Shown here: piece after piece, positions 16,883 to 25,752 of the stretch
Position numbering within the stretch: the first letter of the stretch is position 1
How the letters are laid out: every line of letters starts with the position of its first letter
NCBI RefSeq assembly: GCF_021277265.1
Contig: NZ_JAJSOH010000004.1
Span: 310,001-374,000, forward strand
DNA length: 64,000 bases
Direction: 5' to 3'
DNA from: Kineosporia rhizophila
Lineage (GTDB): Bacteria; Actinomycetota; Actinomycetes; Actinomycetales; Kineosporiaceae
Program-made: the position numbers and the translations under genes
The notes under the pieces: model-generated
The model's database searches: none
The model's input: the letters and a program-made list of their open reading frames with translations, nothing else
Told to the model about the DNA's origin: nothing

Positions 16883-17932
16883 ATGATGTCGATCCTGATC
16901 TTCGTGGTGGGCGCGGCCCTGCTGGTCTACTGTGCCGAGAAACTGATCTTCTACCTGGTCGGGGCGGCGGCCGGGCTGCACATCTCGGTCTTCCTCCTGG
17001 CCATCGTGTTCACCGGGATCGAGTTCGACGACGTGGCCCTCGGGGTGGCGCTCAACCTCGAGGACCTCGACGGCGTGGCCCTGGGAACCGTCTTCGGCAC
17101 GGCGATCTCGATGACCGGCGTGGTACTGGCCCTGGCTGCGATCATCAGCCCGACCCGCGTCGACATCCCCCGCAGCTATGTCACCATCTTCGCCCTGTCG
17201 CCCCTGGCCATGGTGCCCTTCGTGCTCACCGGGCCGCTGACCTCGAGCGACGGCGTACTGCTGGTGCTGCTGTTTGTGGCGTTCATCGTCTACGTGGCGG
17301 CCAATGAGCTGCGCAGCACCACTCCGGTGTTCCGTAACGCGGAAGTTCTCTCCGCCGCCGGCAGCGGAAACGGGCGCGCGACCACTGCTGTCGTGGAGAA
17401 AACCACCGATCAGCCCCCGTTCCCCGTGCACGCGCCGTTCTCCGGATCCCGGCCGTTGCCCGACTGGGCCGGTGTCGCCCTGGCCTTGCTGGCGCTGGTC
17501 GGCCTGGTGGCCGCGGCGGCGGTGACGAGCGCGGGTATCGAAGGCATCCTCGACGAGTTCTCCATCGAGGGAACGCTCTTCGGGGCCACCATCGCCACCC
17601 TGGTGCTCACCCTGGAAGACATCTTCCTGACCGTCGAACCGAACCGGCGAGGGGTCTCGGAGATCGGTATCGGCAACGTGATCGGCAGCGTGGTGTTCGG
17701 CGTGACCGCCAAGCTGGGCATCATCCTGCTCACCGGCGGCAGCATCGAGATCGAAGATGAAGTGCTCACCTGGCACCTGCCGGTACTGGTGGTGATGACC
17801 GGGCTGGCCGCGTACTTCATCTCCACCGGCCGGCTGCGCCGCCAGCACGGCTTCGTCCTGCTGGCTCTCTACGTCCTGTACTGGGCGGTGAGCTTCACCG
17901 TGCTCGGCGAGGCCCCGATCGAGGCCGACTGA
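16883..17932 (+). CDS. CaCA-type sodium/calcium exchanger-like membrane protein
   Basis: 349 residues from ATG 16883, with AGGAGG upstream. About ten hydrophobic segments fall in two halves, split by a hydrophilic loop (about residues 145-195). Each half has one degenerate alpha-repeat. The first reads FTGIEFDDVALG with LEDLDGVALGTVFG just after; the second reads TLVLTLEDIFLTVEP with IGNVIGSVVFG. Ordinary exchangers have a G-T-S-x-P-E core here, so these repeats are unusually acid-rich. It lies 26 bases after pqqE in the same direction and is probably in the operon. A role in moving Ca2+ or Ln3+ is inferred from context only. Confidence 0.75.
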   Translation: MMSILIFVVGAALLVYCAEKLIFYLVGAAAGLHISVFLLAIVFTGIEFDDVALGVALNLEDLDGVALGTVFGTAISMTGVVLALAAIISPTRVDIPRSYVTIFALSPLAMVPFVLTGPLTSSDGVLLVLLFVAFIVYVAANELRSTTPVFRNAEVLSAAGSGNGRATTAVVEKTTDQPPFPVHAPFSGSRPLPDWAGVALALLALVGLVAAAAVTSAGIEGILDEFSIEGTLFGATIATLVLTLEDIFLTVEPNRRGVSEIGIGNVIGSVVFGVTAKLGIILLTGGSIEIEDEVLTWHLPVLVVMTGLAAYFISTGRLRRQHGFVLLALYVLYWAVSFTVLGEAPIEAD

Positions 17933-17934
17933 GA

Positions 17935-17972
17935 CAGGCCCGTCCGGCACCCGAGGGCGCCGGACGGGCCTG
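17935..17972. terminator. Bidirectional terminator between exchanger and RTX gene
   Basis: CAGGCCCGTCCGGC (17935-17948) and GCCGGACGGGCCTG (17959-17972) form a perfect 14-base stem with a 10-base loop, exactly between two convergent genes. No strong T-tract follows. Confidence 0.85.
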
Positions 17973-17983
17973 AGCAGAAACCC

Positions 17984-18823
17984 TTACTTGTGCACCTTGT
18001 TGGTGCCCGGGCCGCCGCGCAGCACGTCCAGGCCCGGACCGCCGTCGAGGCCGTCGTTACCGTCGCCGCCCCAGATCCGGTCCGCGCCGCCCTGGCCCCA
18101 CAGCCAGTCGTCGCCGTTGTTGCCCCACAGGTCGTCGTCGCCGTCGCCGCCCCACACCTTGTCGTCGCCGTCGCCACCGGCCAGGAGCTGCCGGCCGCCG
18201 TGGCCCCAGATCTGGTCGTCGCCCTTGCCGCCGTCCGCCACCGTGTTCTTGCCCCAGGTCCAGACCATGTCGTCACCGTTGCCGGCGATCGCCAGCGAGC
18301 GCGGGCCGATCTTGAGCTGGTCGTCGCCGCCCTGGCCGAGCACCTGGCTGCCGTCCAGCCCCTCGGAGGTGCTGTCCAGCCAGTCGGCGCCCGGGCCGAG
18401 GGCGACCTTGGCGAAGTACTTGGTCTGCTTCGTGCGGTTGTCCAGCCAGACCTTGTCGTCCTCGTCGCCCAGCTTCATGGTCAGCGTCGGGTACGAGCCG
18501 CCCTCGGCCGGGGTGACCACACAGCGCACCTTCGTGTGGTCGTCCTTGTCGGGGTACACGCAGGTGTCGCCGATCCCGATCCGGATCACGTCGTCGATGC
18601 GGTAGATCAGCTTGGTCTTGTCCTTGCTCCAGGCCACCGAGGCGACCACGCTGTTGGCGACCCCGGGCGGGGCCGTGTACTCCAGCCGCTGGCTGTCCGC
18701 GACGGCGGCGGAGGCGCTGATCTCGTCAGCGTGCGCGGTGCCGGACAGGGCGAGCGGGCTCAGCCCGAGGGCCAGGATGGAGGCAGCGCCGAAGGCCCGG
18801 CGCGCGGAGAACTGCAGTGACAT
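17984..18823 (-). CDS. Secreted RTX-type calcium-binding repeat protein
   Basis: 279 residues from ATG 18823 (MSLQFSARRAFGAASILALG), a signal peptide ending about AHA-D. The middle domain (about 35-150) matches the same region in the other two RTX paralogues: YTAPPGVANSVVASVAW, then LIYRIDDVIRIG, two Cys (DTCVYPDK, VRCVVTP), and MKLGDEDDKVWL. The C-terminal part has about ten nonapeptide turns such as GGDGDDKVW and GGDGNDGLD. These bind Ca2+ in known proteins. No catalytic or adhesion domain is seen. It shares its -10 element with its paralogues. Confidence 0.88.
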   Translation of the reverse strand: MSLQFSARRAFGAASILALGLSPLALSGTAHADEISASAAVADSQRLEYTAPPGVANSVVASVAWSKDKTKLIYRIDDVIRIGIGDTCVYPDKDDHTKVRCVVTPAEGGSYPTLTMKLGDEDDKVWLDNRTKQTKYFAKVALGPGADWLDSTSEGLDGSQVLGQGGDDQLKIGPRSLAIAGNGDDMVWTWGKNTVADGGKGDDQIWGHGGRQLLAGGDGDDKVWGGDGDDDLWGNNGDDWLWGQGGADRIWGGDGNDGLDGGPGLDVLRGGPGTNKVHK

Positions 18824-18869
18824 GTAGATGAACCCCCGTGAGAGACGTGACGCATGGTGTTGCATTGGT

Positions 18870-18880
18870 CACGCTACGCC
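18870..18880 (-). promoter_or_regulatory. Probable -10 region of the second RTX gene
   Basis: GGCGTAGCGTG on the reverse strand, 47 bases upstream of ATG 18823, identical to the element in front of the other two RTX genes. Confidence 0.55.
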
Positions 18881-18899
18881 ATTCGTGGGGGTGCTTGCG

Positions 18900-19727
18900 T
18901 CAGGGCTTGATCATGTCCTTGCCGGGCCCACCGATCAGCTTGTCCACGCCCTTGCCGCCGTTGATGAAGTCGTCCCCGGCCTCACCGAGGACCTTGTCGC
19001 GGTGCTGCTCGCCATAGAGCCGGTCGTTGCCCGGTCCGCCGTAGATCGTGTCCCGCCCGGCGCCGCCGTGCACCACGTCGTCGTCGGCGCCGCCCCGTAG
19101 GAACTGCGTGCCTACCCCGCCCCAGAGCTTGTCCTCGCCGGCCCCACCGTCCAGGTCGCTGTAGTTGCCGCTGGTGGTGAGCGTGTCCGGGCCGTCGCCG
19201 CCCTGCACCGTGGCCACCGAGCCGGTGGTGATCCGGTCCGGGCCGTCCTGCCCCCAGACGAAACTGCCGTCGCCCTTGGTGGCGTGGGTGCTGTCCAGCG
19301 TGTCCTTGCCGGTGCCGAGGCGGAACTCGGCGAAGTAGAACGCCTGGGCGGTCTGGTTGTGGAACTCGACGTTGTCGTCCTTGTCCCGCAGGTTCATCGC
19401 CAGGGTGGGGTAGGGGTTGTCACTGCCCGCAGGCTGCACGATGCAGCGGATGCTGGTGCGGTCACTCTTACCCAGGTGCTCGCAGCCGTTCCCGGTGCGG
19501 ACCGGCACCCGGTCGTCGATCAGGTAGATCAGTTCCTCGTTGTCCTCGTCCCACTCGACCGAGGCCGCGATCCGGTTCACCTGCCCCATGGCTGCGCTGT
19601 AGGTCAGGCTCGCGCCGTCGCTGCTCACGCTCGCCCGGGCGGTGGTGGTCTGGGCCTGGGCGGGTAGGGCGAGGGCGAGCGGGGTCACGGCCAGGGCGAG
19701 GACAGACGCGGCGCGGTACGACGGCAT
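18900..19727 (-). CDS. Secreted RTX-type calcium-binding repeat protein
   Basis: 275 residues from ATG 19727 (MPSYRAASVLALAVTPLALA, cleaved near AQA-Q). Start choice follows the other paralogues and the -10 element 45 bases upstream; a longer frame to 19757 lacks support. The domain order is the same: signal, a beta domain with YSAAMGQVNRIAASVEW and two Cys (GNGCEHLG, IRCIVQP), then Gly/Asp nonapeptides such as GGPGNDRLY and GGKGVDKLI. It is transcribed separately from its neighbour, which has its own promoter. Function is probably Ca-dependent folding outside the cell. Confidence 0.88.
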   Translation of the reverse strand: MPSYRAASVLALAVTPLALALPAQAQTTTARASVSSDGASLTYSAAMGQVNRIAASVEWDEDNEELIYLIDDRVPVRTGNGCEHLGKSDRTSIRCIVQPAGSDNPYPTLAMNLRDKDDNVEFHNQTAQAFYFAEFRLGTGKDTLDSTHATKGDGSFVWGQDGPDRITTGSVATVQGGDGPDTLTTSGNYSDLDGGAGEDKLWGGVGTQFLRGGADDDVVHGGAGRDTIYGGPGNDRLYGEQHRDKVLGEAGDDFINGGKGVDKLIGGPGKDMIKP

Positions 19728-19771
19728 GGCGAAACCTTTCTTGTGAACATCACTCAATGTGTAGCGGCCGT

Positions 19772-19782
19772 CACGCTACGCC
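19772..19782 (-). promoter_or_regulatory. Probable -10 region of the third RTX gene
   Basis: GGCGTAGCGTG on the reverse strand, 45 bases upstream of ATG 19727, identical to the elements at 853-863 and 18870-18880. Confidence 0.55.
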
Positions 19783-19877
19783 CAAGTTGCTGACCCGTCA
19801 GATCGTCGTGCCCGGGACTGCCCTGTGATCTTGTCCGGGGCATTCCGGGTTGGCTGTCCACGCCGGACCGGGGCACG

Positions 19878-20582
19878 ATGGCTGGTGTGGCCGGGCCAGT
19901 GCGAGCAAAAGGTAAAGAGCGACCGGAGAGGGTCCGCCGTGCCCGCGTAGTCACGCTGGCCCCGAGCGGCCGGGTGGCCATGATCGAGCGCTACGTTCGC
20001 GGACACCGTTATCTGAGCGTGCCCGGCGGTCGGATGGAGCCGGGGGAGACGCCGGAAGAGGCCGCGATCCGCGAGATCGAGGAAGAGCTCGGCCTGGCCA
20101 TCACCCTGGCCGGCCGGCTGCCCGACCACGACGGGCAGGCGTACTTCCTGGCGGTCGTGCCGGAAGAGGCGAAGCTGCGGATGTCCGGTCCGGAGATCAA
20201 GCACTCCAGTCGCAGTAACCGCTACACGCCGCGCTGGGTAGACGCCGCCACGCTCGACGGCCTGCCGCTGCGTCAGCCCGTACGGTCGCTGGTCACCACG
20301 GCGGCGCTCGCAGTCGCGGCGGCGATGCAGGTTTCCGGGGCAGTGCAGAAGAAGAGCGAAACAAGGGACGGGGCGGTGTCGGTCGATCTCGGCCAGTCGC
20401 CCGAGGTTCCTTCCGAAGATGTACTGGTCGATCTGTCCGCCGCGCACATGCCCGGCCCTCGGGCCGAGGCCGATCCGGCGGCCGCGACCTTCGCCTTCGG
20501 GCACACCCTGCGGCGGCGTTTCACGTTCCGCGGCCGGGGGCGCTCGCGGAGCGACTACGACCGCATCGGTTCCAGCCACTGA
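19878..20582 (+). CDS. Nudix hydrolase
   Basis: 234 residues from ATG 19878. The Nudix box G-x5-E-x7-REUxEExGU is intact (GGRMEPGETPEEAAIREIEE, then ELGL, about residues 50-73). Such enzymes hydrolyse nucleoside diphosphates linked to another group, and the substrate cannot be told from sequence. After about residue 155 there is a basic, low-complexity C-terminal tail (QKKSETRDG, then RRRFTFRGRGRSRS) with no recognised domain. It stands alone, with a terminator just after. Confidence 0.88.
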   Translation: MAGVAGPVRAKGKERPERVRRARVVTLAPSGRVAMIERYVRGHRYLSVPGGRMEPGETPEEAAIREIEEELGLAITLAGRLPDHDGQAYFLAVVPEEAKLRMSGPEIKHSSRSNRYTPRWVDAATLDGLPLRQPVRSLVTTAALAVAAAMQVSGAVQKKSETRDGAVSVDLGQSPEVPSEDVLVDLSAAHMPGPRAEADPAAATFAFGHTLRRRFTFRGRGRSRSDYDRIGSSH

Positions 20583-20584
20583 AG

Positions 20585-20615
20585 CGGCGGTGGGCTCCCA
20601 GGGGGCCCACCGCCG
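20585..20615. terminator. Terminator between Nudix and MMPL genes
   Basis: CGGCGGTGGGC (20585-20595) and GCCCACCGCCG (20605-20615) form an 11-base perfect stem followed by TCTTCAATTCT. It lies between convergent genes. Confidence 0.85.
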
Positions 20616-20628
20616 TCTTCAATTCTGA

Positions 20629-22869
20629 CTACTTGCCCACTGCCACCGGCTCCTTCGGGCCGGGCGCCGGGCCGAGCTTCTCGGTCAGGGCCTCACCCTC
20701 GATGTCCAGGTTGGGCAGCGCGCGGTCCAGCCACTTCGGCAGCCACCAGATGCCCTTGCCGATGATCGCCATCACGGCCGGCACGATCAGCATCCGGACC
20801 AGGAAGGCGTCCGCGATCACGCCGACCGCCAGGCCGAAGCCGATCGTCTTGATCATCACGTCGTCGCCCAGGGCGAAACCGGCGAACACGCCGAACATGA
20901 TGATGGCGGCGGCGGTGACCACCCGGGCGCTGTGGGCGAAGCCGTCGATCACGGCCTGCCGGGCCTCGGTGCCGTGCACGTAGGCCTCCCGCATCCGGGT
21001 GACCAGGAAGACCTCGTAGTCCATGGCCAGGCCGAACAGCACGCCGGTGAGCAGGAGCGGCAGGATGAACAGGACCGGCGTGGTGACGTCCAGGCCGACC
21101 AGTTCGTTCAGCCAGCCCCACTGGAACACCGCGACGACCGAGCCGATCGCCACCCCGACGCTCAGCAGGAAGCCGAGAGCGGCCTTCAGCGGCACCAGGA
21201 TCGAGCGGAACACCAGTACCAGCAGGATGAACGCCAGGCCGACGACCACCACCAGGTAGAGCGGGAACACGTCGGCGAGCTTCTCCGAGATGTCCACGCC
21301 GACGGCGGTCTGGCCGGTGACCATCGCCCGGGCGCCGGTCTCGTCGGGCAGGCCGGCCAGCGAGTCGCGGATGGTGTTGACCAGTTCCTTGGTCTCCGCG
21401 TCGGACGGGCCGCTCTTCGGGATGATCGTGAAGTTGGCGAGGTTGACCTGCTCGAGCTGCTGCTGGAAGGCGGCCTGAGCCTCCTTGGTGTCCGTGGTGA
21501 GCGGCGGGATCAGGGCTGCCACGTCGTCCTGGATGCCGCCCAGAGTCTGCTGCACACTCTGCACCGCGGCCATCTTGTCGGCGGCGTTGGCAGTGTCGAC
21601 CACGATCACCAGCGGACCGTTCGCGCCGGCCCCGAAGTTGTCGGTGATCAGGTCGTAGGCCACCCGGTTGTCGCTGCCCGAGGGGGAGGTGGCGTCGTCC
21701 GGGATGGCCAGCTCCATGCTGGCGACCGGGATCGAGATGACCGCCGCGATCGCGACCCCGCCGATCAGGGCGGGCCAGCGGAACCGGCTGACGGCCTCGA
21801 CCCACCGGCGGCCCATCGTGCGCTGCGAGTCGTCTTCCGGGTCGAGCTGTTTCAGGCCCTTGATCCCGCCCTTGAGCACCCGCGTCCCGGCGAAGCCGAG
21901 GAGGGCGGGCAGCAGGGTGAGGGCGATCAGGACGGCAACCGCGACCATGGCCGCTGCTGCGAGACCCATCTGGGTGAGGAAGGCGATGCCGGTGATGCTC
22001 AGGCCGGCCAGCGCGATGATGACGGTCAGGCCGGCGAAGATCACCGCAGAACCGGCCGTGCCCACCGCTGCTCCGGCCGCGTCGGCCAGGGGCCGTCCGG
22101 TGCGGGCCTCGTGCTGGTAGCGCGACATGATGAAGAGCGCGTAGTCGATGCCGACGGCCAGGCCGAGCATCGAGCCCAGGGCTGGGGTGACCGAGCTCAG
22201 GTCGACGAAACCGGTCAGCGTGCTGATCCCGGCGTACCCGATGCCCACCCCGATGACGGCGGTGAGCAGCGGCATCCCGGCGGCCACGAGCGAGCCGAAG
22301 GTGATCAGCAGGACCACGAAGGCGATCCCGATACCGATCACCTCGGCGGTGCCGGCGTGCGGCACCGCGTCCATCGCGTCACCACCGATGGCGGCCCGCA
22401 GCCCGGCGTCCTCGGCCAGGGTCTTCACCTCGGTCAGCGCGTCCTTGTCGGCATCGCTGAGCTCGGCCGGGATCACCGTGTAGGTGACGGTGGCGTAGCC
22501 GACCCGCCCGTCCTGCGAGACGGTGCCCGCGGTGACCGGGTCGGCCACCGGCTGCTGGACGTCCTCGGTGACCACCGCGGCCAGGGCCTTGGTGATGGCC
22601 TCCTGGTTGTCCTTGATGGTCTCGCCCTCGGGGGCCTCGAACACGATCCGCGCGGTTGCGCCCTCGGGGTTGCTGTCCGGGGCCCGCTGCTCGATCAGGT
22701 CGAACGCCTCGGTCGACTCCAGTCCCGGCAGGGTGAAGTTGTCGTTGGTCTGGCCGGCCAGCGTGACCGACCCGGCGCCGGCCAGGGCCAGCAGCGCGAT
22801 CCAGACGACCGTGACGATCCGGCGGTGGATGAACGACCACCGGCCCAGCCGGAACAGTTGCCATGCCAT
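20629..22869 (-). CDS. MMPL-family (RND superfamily) exporter
   Basis: 746 residues. Start ATG 22869 (MAWQLFRLGRWSFIHRRIVT) is preferred over upstream frames. The topology is one N-terminal membrane helix, an extracytoplasmic domain (about 45-190), five helices, a second large external domain, then six helices, typical of MMPL transporters using proton motive force. Motifs include GIDYALFIMSRYQHE in the first half and AMDYEVFLVTRMREAY in the second, which carry the Asp-Tyr proton relay pairs. Substrate is unknown; lipids or drugs are usual. A divergent TetR gene at 23004 is the likely repressor. Confidence 0.9.
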   Translation of the reverse strand: MAWQLFRLGRWSFIHRRIVTVVWIALLALAGAGSVTLAGQTNDNFTLPGLESTEAFDLIEQRAPDSNPEGATARIVFEAPEGETIKDNQEAITKALAAVVTEDVQQPVADPVTAGTVSQDGRVGYATVTYTVIPAELSDADKDALTEVKTLAEDAGLRAAIGGDAMDAVPHAGTAEVIGIGIAFVVLLITFGSLVAAGMPLLTAVIGVGIGYAGISTLTGFVDLSSVTPALGSMLGLAVGIDYALFIMSRYQHEARTGRPLADAAGAAVGTAGSAVIFAGLTVIIALAGLSITGIAFLTQMGLAAAAMVAVAVLIALTLLPALLGFAGTRVLKGGIKGLKQLDPEDDSQRTMGRRWVEAVSRFRWPALIGGVAIAAVISIPVASMELAIPDDATSPSGSDNRVAYDLITDNFGAGANGPLVIVVDTANAADKMAAVQSVQQTLGGIQDDVAALIPPLTTDTKEAQAAFQQQLEQVNLANFTIIPKSGPSDAETKELVNTIRDSLAGLPDETGARAMVTGQTAVGVDISEKLADVFPLYLVVVVGLAFILLVLVFRSILVPLKAALGFLLSVGVAIGSVVAVFQWGWLNELVGLDVTTPVLFILPLLLTGVLFGLAMDYEVFLVTRMREAYVHGTEARQAVIDGFAHSARVVTAAAIIMFGVFAGFALGDDVMIKTIGFGLAVGVIADAFLVRMLIVPAVMAIIGKGIWWLPKWLDRALPNLDIEGEALTEKLGPAPGPKEPVAVGK

Positions 22870-23003
22870 GCGGCACAACCTTTCAAGGGGTGGCGGGGGG
22901 AGGCGCAACGCGCAGACGGCCGTCCGCAGTGACTGCCGGATCGGCACAGTAACCCGAGATGGAAGTGACTACCAACTTGGGGTTCGCTGTTATTCTGATG
23001 CTC

Positions 23004-23612
23004 ATGGGCCTGAGGGAACGGAACGCGGCGCGGACCCGTGAGCTGATCATCAACACGGCGCTGGGCCTGTTCCTGGAGCACGGGTACGACGCGACCAAGA
23101 TGGAAGACATCGCCGAGGCGGCGGGGATCGGTACGTCCACGCTCTACCGGTACTTCCCCACGAAAGACCTCCTGATCATCGATCCGCTGGCTTTTCGCGG
23201 AAAACTGGTCGAGGGTCTGCGGTCCCGGCCGGCTGAGGAGCCGCTCGACGTCGCGCTCGGCCACGTGATGACCGAGCTGTTCGTGGCCCCCCGGGGTGAG
23301 GCGGCCCAGCTCCGGCAGATCCGCGAGGTGGTCAACGCCAACCCGGCCCCACGCATGCGCCTTCTGGAAGAGTTCGTCAACGAGCGTGGGCTGCTTGAGG
23401 TCGCGATCGCCGAACGACTCGGCCGGCCGGTGGGTGACGTGTTCTGCGTGATGACGGCCCGGCTGACCACCGGCCTGCTGGAGTACCTGGGCGAACTGTC
23501 GTTCAACGCATCGGACGTCCTGGCCGACGACTATCTGTCCGAGCTGTTCCGTTCAGTGTCGGCCCAGCTGGCGGCGGAGCCGCCGGTGCTGCCCCGGCTC
23601 AGCCCTTCTTAG
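23004..23612 (+). CDS. TetR/AcrR-family regulator
   Basis: 202 residues from ATG 23004 (MGLRERNAARTRELIINTAL). The N-terminal helix-turn-helix is ATKMEDIAEAAGIGTSTLYR, followed by YFPTKDLL. The C-terminal ligand domain is helical and variable. It is divergent from the MMPL exporter 134 bases away and very likely represses it. I found no convincing long palindrome between them. Its stop overlaps the stop of the convergent AlkZ-like gene (TTAG, 23609-23612). Confidence 0.92.
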   Translation: MGLRERNAARTRELIINTALGLFLEHGYDATKMEDIAEAAGIGTSTLYRYFPTKDLLIIDPLAFRGKLVEGLRSRPAEEPLDVALGHVMTELFVAPRGEAAQLRQIREVVNANPAPRMRLLEEFVNERGLLEVAIAERLGRPVGDVFCVMTARLTTGLLEYLGELSFNASDVLADDYLSELFRSVSAQLAAEPPVLPRLSPS

Positions 23613-24742
23613 GGCAGCAGCCGGATCTCTTCTGAATCGAAGCCTTTGGCCCACCAGTGGTGGTACGCGCTGTAGAGCTTGGGGTCGCGGTCACCCAGAA
23701 AGCGCAGCAAGGCGTCGGATTCGACAGCGAGCTCGGCCCAGTCGCTTTCGGGTAGCCGATGGAATGCGGTGACCTCGACCCGGCCGTCGAGCAGCCGCCA
23801 GACCCCGGCCACGAGCCCGTCGATGAGGATGGTGGCGAGCACGTTGCCGTTACGCCGAATCACTTGAGGCCGATAGGCCGGGGGAATGATGCGGGCGCGC
23901 TCGCTGTAGGCCAGAAGGGTGCTGTCCCACATCGGGAGTAGTCGGGCCGGGGCGGTGATGTCACCGTCGGGCACGGTGAAGTCGGGCAGGTCGAACAGTT
24001 GCACCCCGTCCGGCCCCGGCCGCTGCACGGTGTCCAGGGCCGCGAATGCAGCGCCTGCGGTGGCGCGCGTGTGCAGGGTGAACTGCGCGAAATCGGCGAT
24101 GCTGGCCGGCCCGAAGGCCCGCAGATAGCGCTCGGCCAACACCCGGACGCCCTGCTCGGTGGTCACTTTCTCCCAGGCCCGGTCGGCTGCCCGGAACGAA
24201 AGCCGCCCCTTGAACGACCAGGGCCCGCCGGTAGGGGCGTAGTGCAGCGGGGCGTAGCTCTTCAGCGCCCACCAAAGCCCTTCCCGGGGGCCGTTGAGCT
24301 GCTCAGCCAGGTGCGCCTCGAACTCCGGACCGGTGCGCGCCTGCTTACCGGCGAACTGATGCAGAACCGGGAACAGCGCATCGGCCTCTTCGCCGGTCAG
24401 GCCGCTGACGGTGAACCGCGCATCGCCGACCCGGCTGCCCCGGACCCGGCGATTCATGGCAGCGTAGAAGGGGGCGTAGTCGTGATGGTTCACGGCGTGC
24501 AGGGTGAGCCGCATCAGCGTCGCCTTGACCACGCTGCGATCGGCGAAAGCCCGGTCGAGGGCGGCCGGATCGAAGCCGGACAGGCGGTTCCACAGCGCCA
24601 GGTAGGGCGAGGCCGGCTCCTGGGCCTGCAGCCCAACGAGCTGGGCGATCGCGTCGGGCACTTCGCGGTAGACGCGCTGCAACAGCATCTGCCGTTCCAG
24701 CGTTGCCCGGTTGAGCTGGCGGGCGGTGAGGCGGGTGGTCAC
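23609..24742 (-). CDS. AlkZ-like winged-helix DNA glycosylase family protein
   Basis: 377 residues from GTG 24742, in a GTGA overlap with the upstream nurA gene. It belongs to the winged helix DNA-binding (HTH_42) family. The protein opens with LTARQLNRATLERQ and carries Gln39-Ala-Gln41 in GLQAQEP, matching the catalytic Gln-x-Gln motif of AlkZ interstrand-crosslink glycosylases. Other family marks are MRLTLHAV, FAQFTLH and LPMWDSTLLAY. AlkZ releases alkylated bases, including crosslinked guanine. Its position as last gene of the herA-sbcD-sbcC-nurA run supports a repair role. Enzyme activity is not proven by sequence. Confidence 0.8.
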   Translation of the reverse strand: MTTRLTARQLNRATLERQMLLQRVYREVPDAIAQLVGLQAQEPASPYLALWNRLSGFDPAALDRAFADRSVVKATLMRLTLHAVNHHDYAPFYAAMNRRVRGSRVGDARFTVSGLTGEEADALFPVLHQFAGKQARTGPEFEAHLAEQLNGPREGLWWALKSYAPLHYAPTGGPWSFKGRLSFRAADRAWEKVTTEQGVRVLAERYLRAFGPASIADFAQFTLHTRATAGAAFAALDTVQRPGPDGVQLFDLPDFTVPDGDITAPARLLPMWDSTLLAYSERARIIPPAYRPQVIRRNGNVLATILIDGLVAGVWRLLDGRVEVTAFHRLPESDWAELAVESDALLRFLGDRDPKLYSAYHHWWAKGFDSEEIRLLP

Positions 24743-25752
24743 CCGGCCCGCCCGGAGCGCAGCGAACGGTGCAGGATCTGGGGATTTCCAAGCCGACGCC
24801 GCAATTCGCGCTCCAGCCCGGCGATCGGGTACAGGTTCTGCGGCGCCCGCGGATCCTTGATCTCACTGCTGGCGTACCGCACCAGCACCGACTGACTGAG
24901 ATACGCCAGCTTCACCGCATCCTCGGCGGTCAGGTCGGCGCTGCACTCGACCCGCACGATTCCCGCCCACGGCGCCCCCTCACGGAAGGGCAGACGCAGA
25001 TACCAGGAGTACCGCTCCCAGTTCGTGCCCATACTGAACACCGGTGTGCGATGACCAGGTTCCAGCCGCCCGACCAGCTGGTTCAGCTCGTCGGGCAGGT
25101 AGCGGCTGTGGTGGGTCTTGATGTAGCCGATCGTGCGGGGCAGGTGCTGCCGTCCGCGCAGCGGACCGTCGATCACCAGCAGATCCTCGTCCTGCTGGGA
25201 CGGCTCGAGCTGATCGCGCGCGGCCACCGCCACACTGATCTCGAGCTTGGCCAGGTGCTGCTGGAGTTCCGCCGACAACAGCACCGGCAGCGGCATGGCC
25301 GGATCGGCATCGGTGATGTATGCCTGGTAATTGCCTGCGGGAGCGGCAATGTCGCGGGCCTCGACGGCCGTAGTGAACAGCCCGCGGCGAACCTGGCTCG
25401 CGCCGATACGTGCAGAGTTTCCCCGCTCGTGGTGCTGGCACACCACCACGCCCGAGGCGTAGGAGGCGCACAGCCCCAGAGCGGCATCCTCGTCCGGCTC
25501 GGTCGCCCGGATCCAGATACGCGAGTCAATGCGCCGCACGCCGTCCACGAAAAGCACGGTGGGCGGATGACTCTGCTCTTTGCGCGGAGGCACCGCCCGC
25601 CACTCGGAGGCGGGTATCTCGATCTCGGGGTCGAGCTCGGCCTTGGACCCGGAAAGAGCGTCTTCCTCACCGGTGGCAAAAGTGGTGCCGTAGCTCGGGT
25701 CCCACGCCTCCACCGAGTAGCTCATCGCCGCGCGGCCGGTCGTCAGCGTCAC
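24739..25752 (-). CDS. nurA: NurA-like 5'-3' nuclease
   Basis: 337 residues from GTG 25752, in a GTGA overlap with sbcC. NurA is the nuclease partner of the HerA translocase in DNA end resection. The N-terminal active-site strand VLFVDGVRRIDSR holds Asp70 in the V-D-G setting of the family, and the protein ends with LYPIAGLERELRRRLGNP, typical of bacterial NurA. In between are GYIKTHHSRYLP and RTPVFSMG. Similarity is weak by eye, so the call leans on context: herA, mre11-like and rad50-like genes precede it in the archaeal order. It overlaps the AlkZ-like gene by 4 bases. Confidence 0.78.
   Translation of the reverse strand: MTLTTGRAAMSYSVEAWDPSYGTTFATGEEDALSGSKAELDPEIEIPASEWRAVPPRKEQSHPPTVLFVDGVRRIDSRIWIRATEPDEDAALGLCASYASGVVVCQHHERGNSARIGASQVRRGLFTTAVEARDIAAPAGNYQAYITDADPAMPLPVLLSAELQQHLAKLEISVAVAARDQLEPSQQDEDLLVIDGPLRGRQHLPRTIGYIKTHHSRYLPDELNQLVGRLEPGHRTPVFSMGTNWERYSWYLRLPFREGAPWAGIVRVECSADLTAEDAVKLAYLSQSVLVRYASSEIKDPRAPQNLYPIAGLERELRRRLGNPQILHRSLRSGRAG

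Noticed and set aside
20932-22932. 666-codon + strand open frame over the MMPL exporter
   Set aside because: It is Asp/Gly/His/Arg/Gln-rich without hydrophobic patterning, while the reverse strand encodes a full MMPL protein.
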